Source of the DNA: JABFXC01 sp035551575
GTDB taxonomy: Bacteria > Gemmatimonadota > Gemmatimonadetes > Gemmatimonadales > Gemmatimonadaceae
NCBI GenBank assembly: GCA_035551575.1
Contig: DASZNJ010000321.1
Coordinates: 1 to 8,835, forward strand
Length of the DNA stretch: 8,835 nt
Direction: 5' to 3'
Shown one piece after another: positions 1 to 4,887 of the stretch. How positions within the stretch are numbered: the first letter of the stretch is position 1; each line of letters starts with the position of its first letter. Position numbers and translations under genes: made by a program. The notes below the pieces were generated by a model that made no database searches, was not told the origin of the DNA, and worked only from the letters and a program-made list of their open reading frames with translations.

Positions 1-919
1 GGCGGCGGAAACCCGACCGCTCGCGTCCGAGCTCGATCGCCGACTGCCACTGCGCGCGCTCGTCGGCGCCTAACGCGTGCTCGTGGAGGAGCAGCGACTC
101 GTGCAGCTTCTCGAACCAGCGGGGGAGCCCGCCGAACAGCGTCGGCTCGAAGGCGACGGCCGCGTCCCAGAGCTTCGCCGGATCGGCGACGTGGCCGGCC
201 GTCATCCCGCAGAGGATTCGCGTGTAGAGCCCGAAGATCCGCTCGCCGGCGTGGCAGTAGGGAAGGAAGCTGAGCGAGCTGTCGCGCTCCCCGAGCCCGA
301 GCGTCTCGCGCACCGATGCCGCGCTCGCCGACAGGTAGCGGTGCGGGATGCGCGCCCCCTTGGCCTCCCCGGTCGAGCCCGAGGTGTAGATCAGCAGCGC
401 GATGTCGTCCGGAGCCGGGTCGGGGAGCGGGGTGTCGGTCGCCATCGCGTCGCCGAGCCACTCTCCCCACCAGCGCGCACCGTTCGACGCGCCGTCCTCA
501 CAGACGATCAGCCGCAGCTCGGGGAGCTCGCCACGCGCTTCGAGCAGCTTCGCCAGCTGCTCGGTGCTGTCGACGATCGCCGCTACCGCGCCGCAGTCGC
601 CGAGCTGCTGCACGATCTGCGCGGCCGGGCTCGTCACGTAGACGCCGACGCTCACCGCGCCCGCCATCAGCACGCCGAGGTCGGCGATCGGCCAGAGGTT
701 GCGGTTGCCGGCGAGGATGGCGACGGTGTCGCCGGCGCGAACGCCGTCGCGGAGCAGCGCGCGGGCGACGCGGGTCGACAGCTCGTGCCACTGGCGCCAG
801 GTGAGGCGTGTGTCGCGCTGCGCGCCTCCCGCCGCCAGCTCCTCGAGCGCGACGCGATCGGGATGGCGCACGACGCGGTCGCGGAAGGTGTCGAGCATCG
901 TCGTCTCGCCGCCGATCAT
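1..919 (-). CDS. AMP-forming acyl-CoA ligase (long-chain fatty acid-CoA ligase-like), 5' part only
   Basis: The reading frame starts at ATG 919-917 and stays open to the window edge, giving 306 residues of a protein that is usually about 590-650 long, so the C-terminal half is missing. The adenylation P-loop YTSGSTGEAKG is at residues 178-188, and a segment LSFLPYCHAGERIF about 40 residues later matches the LPxxHxxER signature of FadD15/FAA1-type long-chain acyl-CoA synthetases. Members of the family activate a fatty acid with ATP to acyl-AMP and then to acyl-CoA in the cytoplasm or at the membrane. The start overlaps the stop of the upstream ketosynthase by four bases (ATGA), and GAGGA lies 7 bases upstream (931-927), so translational coupling is likely. 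An internal ATG at residue 8 is a weaker alternative start. The ligase probably supplies acyl-CoA to, or recovers acid from, the ketosynthase (inference). The substrate cannot be read from the sequence. Confidence 0.9.
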   Translation of the reverse strand, partial: MIGGETTMLDTFRDRVVRHPDRVALEELAAGGAQRDTRLTWRQWHELSTRVARALLRDGVRAGDTVAILAGNRNLWPIADLGVLMAGAVSVGVYVTSPAAQIVQQLGDCGAVAAIVDSTEQLAKLLEARGELPELRLIVCEDGASNGARWWGEWLGDAMATDTPLPDPAPDDIALLIYTSGSTGEAKGARIPHRYLSASAASVRETLGLGERDSSLSFLPYCHAGERIFGLYTRILCGMTAGHVADPAKLWDAAVAFEPTLFGGLPRWFEKLHESLLLHEHALGADERAQWQSAIELGRERSGFRR

Positions 920-1929
920 CGCGCGATCCTCGCGCCCGGCCGCCACTCGAGGGCGACGGTCCCCATCGCCAGCCCGGCGCCGGAGCCGGTGAGCATGACG
1001 AGGTCGCCCTCGTGCAGCCGGCCGGCGGCGACCGCATCGTCGATCGCCATCGGCAGGCAGGCGGCGCCGGTGTACCCCCACTTCCCCATGATCGTGTGCG
1101 CCCTGTCCATGGACACGCCTAACGTTTCCATGACGAGGCGGATCGTCGACAGGTTGACCTGGGTCCAGAGCCAGAGGTCGACGTCGGCGACGGTGCGGCC
1201 GATCCGGTCGAGCACCGAGTGCGCGATCCGCGGCCAGCCGACCTCGTTGACCTCCTTCGGGTACTTCTGGACGAAGCGCAGCTTGTTGCGGACGCCGGCG
1301 GCGAGCACCTCGCCGGTGATCGGCTCGGCGGTGCCGCCGGCGAAGACCCCCATCCCCCCGCAGAGCGTGCCGTCGGCGAACAGCTCGGAGGCGAGGACCC
1401 CGGGCGCGCTCGCCAGCTCGACGACCGTCGCCCCGGCGCCGTCGGCGAAGATCGTCGAGGTCTTCTTCTCCGACCAGTCGATGTACTTCGACATCGCGTA
1501 CGCGCCGATCACGAGCACGCGCCGGTAGCGTTCGTCGGCGCGGATGTATTTCCAGGCGACGTCGAGCGCCGTGACGTAGCCGGCGCAGCCGCAGTTGAGG
1601 TCGAAGCTCCCGGCGCGCGAGACGCCGAGCCGTCCGTGGACCACCGAGGACGTCGCCGGCGAGATGTACTCCGGCGTGTCGGTGGCGACGATGAGGAGGT
1701 CGATGTCCTTCGGCTCGAGCCCGGCCGCCGCGAGGGCGCGGCGCCCGGCGGCCTCGGCGAGGTCGGCGGTCGACTCGTCGTCGGCGCAGACGTGCCGCTG
1801 GCGGATGCCTAACGTTTCGCTGACGAACGGCTCGATGCTCTCGCCGAGCCTCGCCTCGAGGTCGGCGTTGGTGAGCACCGTCGCGGGGACGCAGGAGCCG
1901 GTGCCGGTGATGACGGCGTGGCGGATCAC
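916..1929 (-). CDS. KAS III (FabH)-like 3-oxoacyl synthase with altered catalytic triad
   Basis: This is a 337-residue thiolase-fold protein of the FabH/KAS III type, whose normal length is about 320-340. It opens with TGTGSCVP and TNADLE near residues 8-25, has a GIRQRH segment at 41-46, and carries the nucleophile Cys115 in CGCAG, aligned with Cys112 of E. coli FabH (DVAAACAG). The glycine-rich FADGAGA segment is at 161-167. The FabH motif HQANLRI aligns with TQVNLST, so the catalytic His is Thr256. The FabH GNTS motif aligns with GYTG, so the catalytic Asn is Tyr286. Condensation in the standard FabH way is therefore doubtful. It may be a diverged condensing enzyme or an acyltransferase using acyl-CoA. 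I chose the GTG start because the N-terminus then matches FabH, because GGAG lies 6 bases upstream, and because GTGA overlaps the regulator stop. It is the middle gene of an operon with a LacI regulator and an acyl-CoA ligase. Membership of the family is sure; the reaction is not known. Confidence 0.9.
   Translation of the reverse strand: MIRHAVITGTGSCVPATVLTNADLEARLGESIEPFVSETLGIRQRHVCADDESTADLAEAAGRRALAAAGLEPKDIDLLIVATDTPEYISPATSSVVHGRLGVSRAGSFDLNCGCAGYVTALDVAWKYIRADERYRRVLVIGAYAMSKYIDWSEKKTSTIFADGAGATVVELASAPGVLASELFADGTLCGGMGVFAGGTAEPITGEVLAAGVRNKLRFVQKYPKEVNEVGWPRIAHSVLDRIGRTVADVDLWLWTQVNLSTIRLVMETLGVSMDRAHTIMGKWGYTGAACLPMAIDDAVAAGRLHEGDLVMLTGSGAGLAMGTVALEWRPGARIAR
920..931 (-). promoter_or_regulatory. 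Ribosome binding site for the acyl-CoA ligase
   Basis: On the minus strand GAGGA (931-927) stands 7 bases before ATG 919-917, within the last codons of the ketosynthase. It supports the ATG that overlaps the upstream stop as ATGA. Confidence 0.55.
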
Positions 1930-2987
1930 GGCGCGCTCCGCGGCGGCGCCGTCGTCCCGCGGACGACGAGCTGCACGGGAAGCGGGCGGCGCTTCCGGCC
2001 CGTCCCGGCCGTGCCGTCGATCTCGCGGAGGAGGAGCCGCGCGGCGCGGGCGCCGAGCTCGCGCGCCGGGACGGCGACGGTGGTCAGCTCGGGGGTGACG
2101 AGGCGGGCGAAGGCGATGTCGTCGCAGCCGACGATCGACATCGCCGCCGGGACCGCGACGCCGAGCTGGGTGCACGCCTTGTGCGCGCCCAACGCCAGCA
2201 GGTCGTTGCCGCAGAAGACCGCGGTCGGCCGGTCGGAGGGAGGGAGGGCGCAGAGGGCGCGGAGCGCGGCATTGCCACCGTCGAGGGTGGCCGGCGCGCG
2301 ACGGAGCCAGGGGGAGCGCACCGTCACCCCGGCCGCGCCTAACGCGCGGATGAAGCCGCGCTCGCGCATGCGGAAGCCATGGACGTCGGCGGACGGCCCG
2401 ATGAAGGCGATCCGGGTATGGCCGAGTGAGAGCAGGTGCTCGGCGGCGAGCCGCCCCGCCCCTTCGGCGTCGCTGGCCACCCCCGGCCACCGCTCTCCCG
2501 GCTCGTCGACGAGGACGACGTTGAGCCCGGCGAGGGTGCTGGGGGCGAGGGCGCTCGCCCCGGCCGCGTCGATGATGACGCCGTCGACCTGGCGGGCGCG
2601 GAGCGCATCGATGTGCTTCTCGAGGGGCGCGCCCCGCTGCTCGCAGAGGAAGAGGGCGTAGCCCTCCTCGGTCGCGACGCGCTCGGCGCCGCTGACGACG
2701 TCGGCGAAGAACTGGTTGCCGACGTCGGGGATGATCACGCCTAACGCGTACGACCGGCGGCGGACGAGGGAGCGGGCGACGACGTTCGGCCGGTAGCCGA
2801 GCTCGGCGGCGGCGTTGAGGACGCGCTCGCGGGTTGCCGAGGCGACACGTGCGTTCGGGTTGCGGGAGAGGACGAGCGAGACCGTCGGCTGGGAGACGCC
2901 CGCGCGCGCGGCGACGTCGCGGCTTGTGGCCGCGCGGCCCTTGGCCTGGCTGTCGGGCCCGTCGTCGGGGGGTCGTTTCGAGCTCAT
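1926..2987 (-). CDS. LacI-family transcriptional regulator
   Basis: This is a 353-residue LacI/GalR regulator of normal length. A helix-turn-helix lies at residues 21-45 (TSRDVAARAGVSQPTVSLVL), followed by GYRPN and a hinge helix VVARSLV at 69-75. Its Leu74 corresponds to the leucine that LacI members insert at the central CpG of the operator. The periplasmic-binding-protein-like effector domain runs from about residue 82 (ALGVIIPDVGNQFF) to the end, with typical segments FIGPS, FCGNDLLALGA and SIVGCDDIAFA. The frame is open further upstream to 3149, but that extension would be translated across the promoter and operator and lacks family similarity, so ATG 2987-2985 is preferred; no clear Shine-Dalgarno is seen. 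It is the first gene of the operon, and its stop overlaps the ketosynthase GTG by four bases. A palindrome over its promoter suggests it represses itself and the two lipid genes. The effector is unknown; a sugar or a lipid-pathway intermediate are both possible. Confidence 0.93.
   Translation of the reverse strand: MSSKRPPDDGPDSQAKGRAATSRDVAARAGVSQPTVSLVLSRNPNARVASATRERVLNAAAELGYRPNVVARSLVRRRSYALGVIIPDVGNQFFADVVSGAERVATEEGYALFLCEQRGAPLEKHIDALRARQVDGVIIDAAGASALAPSTLAGLNVVLVDEPGERWPGVASDAEGAGRLAAEHLLSLGHTRIAFIGPSADVHGFRMRERGFIRALGAAGVTVRSPWLRRAPATLDGGNAALRALCALPPSDRPTAVFCGNDLLALGAHKACTQLGVAVPAAMSIVGCDDIAFARLVTPELTTVAVPARELGARAARLLLREIDGTAGTGRKRRPLPVQLVVRGTTAPPRSAP
1930..1939 (-). promoter_or_regulatory. 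Ribosome binding site for the ketosynthase GTG start
   Basis: On the minus strand GGAG (1939-1936) stands 6 bases before GTG 1929-1927. It lies inside the end of the regulator gene and helps fix the non-ATG start, together with the GTGA overlap. Confidence 0.6.
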
Positions 2988-3016
2988 CGCGAGCGGATGT
3001 GAGCGAGGCACAGGGG

Positions 3017-3034
3017 TGCTAATACGTATTAGCA
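3017..3034. promoter_or_regulatory. Putative LacI-family operator, 18-bp perfect palindrome
   Basis: TGCTAATACGTATTAGCA is a perfect 18-bp palindrome centred on CpG (3025/3026). LacI/GalR-family operators are typically CpG-centred palindromes of 14-20 bp, and the gene 30 bases downstream encodes such a regulator with a hinge leucine. It is also markedly AT-rich for this DNA. It sits 10 bases downstream of a TTGACA box, where the -10 region would be, so binding should block RNA polymerase. Self-repression of the regulator-ketosynthase-ligase operon is the natural inference; binding itself is not shown. Confidence 0.75.
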
Positions 3035-3049
3035 GTTCAGTTTTGTCAA
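3019..3049 (-). promoter_or_regulatory. Probable sigma-70-type promoter of the lacI-like operon
   Basis: A perfect -35 hexamer TTGACA is read on the minus strand at 3049-3044. Candidate -10 hexamers overlap the palindrome: GTATTA (spacer 18) or TATTAG (spacer 19); neither is a perfect TATAAT. Transcription would begin around 3010, leaving a short leader of about 25 bases before the ATG at 2987. The -35 match is clear; the exact -10 is uncertain. Confidence 0.6.
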
Positions 3050-3140
3050 GATTGGCGATTTCCTCGTTCTGCGGACGGCGACTCGGTGGACGAGGAACGA
3101 ATGAGGGACGAGGGGTGAGCGCAGCCGCCCCAAGCGGCTG

Positions 3141-3497
3141 GCGCGACAAGGGATGGTGGGACGTGGGCCACCAACGGATGAGGAACGAGGAAGCGGCGCC
3201 GTTGATCCTTGTGGCCTACTCGACGAGGAACGAGGAACCAGGGGCGACGCATCATTCGGGCGCCGGCGTCATCCCCGTTCAACGAACCTGACCCCCTGAA
3301 AGGCGCTTGAAAGGCGACGAGGTCCCTCGTCCCATGTCCCTCGTTCTCCTGAAAGGCGCTTGGAAGGCGACGAGGTCCCTCGTCCCATGTCCCTCGTTCT
3401 CCCTCGTCCCTGGTCACATACGCTACCGCGATCAACGGCGCCACTTCCTGGTCCCTCGTTCGTAGGCCCCCCCACGTCCCACCATCCCCTGTCGCGC
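3141..3497. repeat. Long imperfect inverted repeat
   Basis: The left arm contains a 27-base block (3141-3167) that matches the reverse complement of 3471-3497 at 26 of 27 positions, beginning GCGCGACA. After a gap of 23 or 24 bases of weaker similarity, a 17-base block (3191-3207) matches the reverse complement of 3430-3446 at 16 of 17, with core GGCGCCGTTGATC. Similarity fades further in but continues as GACGAGG-type words. The collinear blocks show two copies of one repeat family in opposite orientation, facing each other across about 220 bases. No transposase is present. A REP/MITE-like element or a cruciform-forming structure are possible readings. Confidence 0.75.
3296..3401. repeat. Tandem duplication, two 53-bp units
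   Basis: The units 3296-3348 and 3349-3401 are identical except for one base (GCTTGAAAGG against GCTTGGAAGG). Each contains the near-perfect dyad GACGAGGTCCCTCGTC (3316-3331 in the first copy) and CCTCGTCCCATGTCCCTCGT. It lies between the arms of the inverted repeat. There are only two copies and no spacers, so it is not a CRISPR array. Confidence 0.9.
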
Positions 3498-3507
3498 CCG
3501 TCGCCCG

Positions 3508-3589
3508 AGGCGACTGCGCCGACCCCTCGTCCCTCGTCGCCGCTCCAAAGGCGACTGCGCCGACCCCTCGTCCCTCGTCGCCGCTCCAA
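3508..3589. repeat. Tandem duplication, two 41-bp units
   Basis: The units 3508-3548 and 3549-3589 are identical. They start AGGCGACTGCGCCGACC and end CGCCGCTCCAA, and contain CCTCGTCCCTCGTCG, related to the core word of the 53-bp repeat. They sit just past the terminator of the substrate-binding protein gene, outside the right arm of the inverted repeat. Confidence 0.9.
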
Positions 3590-3596
3590 AACGGAA

Positions 3597-3629
3597 GAAG
3601 GGCGGGAGCGCAACGCGCTCCCGCCCTTC
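3597..3629 (-). terminator. Strong hairpin terminator of the binding-protein gene
   Basis: A perfect 15-bp stem (3597-3611 with 3615-3629, GAAGGGCGGGAGCGC and its complement) closes on a 3-base loop. It lies 21 bases past the TAA stop at 3653-3651. On the minus strand it is followed by TTCCGTTTT, a short and imperfect T tract, consistent with intrinsic termination in a GC-rich genome. It should separate the porin-chemoreceptor group from the lacI-like operon. Confidence 0.8.
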
Positions 3630-3650
3630 GTACCGCTTATCCGGAACTCG

Positions 3651-4748
3651 TTATTCTGTTGTCCAGCCGTTCGATAGCACCGCCCGCCGCCAGTACGACA
3701 GGTCGTACACCCCGCTCGCCGGCGACGTCAGGAGGTCGAGGTTCTGCGGCTCGTCGAACCCGCCGAACGAGTCGCGCAGCGACGCCGTGCCGTACAGCCC
3801 CGGGCGGTCGATCTCGCCACTCGCGATCAGCCCGTCGCCCGGCGTGACCAGGATCCGGTACGTCTGCGCGGCGACGGAAGCATCGCCCTTCGCGTCGGCG
3901 GTCAGCCAGGCGAGGATCTCGTCCCGGTTCGCCGGGTCGAGGACGTACTGCTGTGCCCTGACGTAGGCGCGGGTGAAGCGGATCGCCACGTCCGGGTTCG
4001 CGTCGAGCCAGCTGCGGAGCGCGACCCCCGAGCCGCCCATGAACGGGTCGGCCGCGTCGCGGATCCCGCCCAACGTCTGCATCCCGGCCGACGCAGCGCG
4101 GAACTGGAAGCCGGCGTTGAGGATCGTCGCGTCGAAGTTGCCGGCGAGCAGCCCGGAATAGCGGGCCGGGGTACCGCTGTTCACCGCCGGCACGATCACC
4201 GTGTAGTCGACGTCCTTCTCCAGCCCGTGCGCCCGCATGATCCCGTAGAGGACGAACGCGAACCCCGAGTTCTTCGAGTCCACCGCGACCGTCTTGCCGC
4301 GGAGGCTCTCGACCGTCGGGTACTCCGGCCGCGCCATCAGCGAGGCGCCGTTCCCGTTGTCGGTGCCGAGGAAGGCGACCGGCTCGAACGTCCCGCCCAA
4401 CGGGTTCGACCGGTTGTAGCGGTAGTTGAAGACGTTGTCGATCTGCGTCAGGATCACGTCCCACTCGCCGTCGCGCAGCTTGCGGAAGATGACCGGCGAC
4501 GACGGGGTCTGCTCCTCGGTGACCGTCAGGTTGACCTCGGCGAACCAGCCGTGCTTCTGCGCCATCGCGATCACGGGCGACTTGCTGAAGTCGCCGACGC
4601 GGACGAGCGCCGGGTCCATCGACACCTCGCGCGCCGTCGGCGCGGCGAAGGCGGGCGCCGCGGCCGGCGCGGTCCCGTTGTCGGCGCAGGCGCCGCCGAG
4701 TGCGACGCTGGCAAGAGCGAGCGTTGCCGCCAGATGATTTCTACGCAT
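3651..4748 (-). CDS. Orphan ABC-type substrate-binding protein, NMT1/SsuA-like, putative lipoprotein
   Basis: A 365-residue exported protein. From ATG 4748 the N-terminus is MRRNHLAATLALASVALGGAC, a positively charged start, a hydrophobic stretch and Cys21, which suggests a lipoprotein; the lipobox GGAC is not canonical because Gly is at -3. A longer frame to 4850 exists, but its first 34 residues are hydrophilic and would bury the signal, and GGAG lies just upstream of the chosen ATG (short spacing). The mature part starts VRVGDFSKSPVIAMAQKHGWF, followed by a WDVILTQIDN segment and LRGKTVAVDS, the usual order in the NMT1/SsuA/TauA group that binds small organic solutes (sulfonates, pyrimidines, nitrate and others). 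No permease or ATPase is adjacent. It follows a chemoreceptor gene after 139 bases, so it may serve as a sensing adaptor, or it may use a transporter encoded elsewhere. The ligand is unknown. Confidence 0.85.
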   Translation of the reverse strand: MRRNHLAATLALASVALGGACADNGTAPAAAPAFAAPTAREVSMDPALVRVGDFSKSPVIAMAQKHGWFAEVNLTVTEEQTPSSPVIFRKLRDGEWDVILTQIDNVFNYRYNRSNPLGGTFEPVAFLGTDNGNGASLMARPEYPTVESLRGKTVAVDSKNSGFAFVLYGIMRAHGLEKDVDYTVIVPAVNSGTPARYSGLLAGNFDATILNAGFQFRAASAGMQTLGGIRDAADPFMGGSGVALRSWLDANPDVAIRFTRAYVRAQQYVLDPANRDEILAWLTADAKGDASVAAQTYRILVTPGDGLIASGEIDRPGLYGTASLRDSFGGFDEPQNLDLLTSPASGVYDLSYWRRAVLSNGWTTE

Positions 4749-4758
4749 GATCTCCGAT
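4749..4758 (-). promoter_or_regulatory. Ribosome binding site deciding the start of the binding protein
   Basis: CGGAGATC precedes ATG 4748-4746 on the minus strand, with GGAG at 4755-4752. The spacing of three bases is short, but the position supports the internal ATG that begins the signal peptide rather than the upstream ATG at 4850. Confidence 0.45.
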
Positions 4759-4887
4759 CGTTCGGGTTCTGCTCCGGCCGTGCTGCTCCGCTCGAGGTCG
4801 TGCGGGCCGGGGAGAATGGGCCCGAGCGGATCCATCCGCGCATGCTCCACCGGCGTCGGCGGTGCGCGTCAGTCCGTTGCGGCGTCG

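Larger units (their letters stand above)
2988..3650. other. Long gene-free spacer rich in repeats
   Basis: These roughly 660 bases separate the operon promoter on the left from the 3' end of a substrate-binding protein gene on the right. I see no credible gene. Open frames exist on both strands, but they translate to Arg/Glu/Gly-rich repeats of the GTRDEG or RNEE kind and come from the short word GACGAGG and its relatives. The left part (about 3085-3240) carries GACGAGGAACGA-like words and the right part (about 3316-3590) their reverse complement CCTCGTCCC/CCCTCGTTC. A small hairpin (CAGCCGC/GCGGCTG) is at 3122-3140. The promoter, operator, inverted repeat, tandem repeats and terminator inside it are listed separately. 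Confidence 0.7.

Noticed and set aside
77..1528. Long plus-strand open frame of 483 codons.
   Set aside because: It runs antisense to the ligase and ketosynthase genes, which have clear family motifs. Its translation is Arg/Ala/Asp-rich without any recognisable motif, as expected for opposite-strand frames in GC-rich DNA.
1930..2490. Upstream extension of the ketosynthase frame to 2490, giving 524 residues.
   Set aside because: The extra N-terminal part lies inside the regulator gene, is Arg/Pro-rich and has no thiolase-fold similarity. The GTG at 1929 with GGAG upstream gives the normal FabH length.
3141..3497. Insertion sequence bounded by the inverted repeat.
   Set aside because: The interval between the arms is too short for a transposase and has no transposase motifs. 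No flanking target duplication could be made out.
3296..3589. Possible CRISPR array from the tandem repeats.
   Set aside because: The units are directly adjacent with no unique spacers, only two copies each, and the two families have different periods (53 and 41). No cas-like gene is present.
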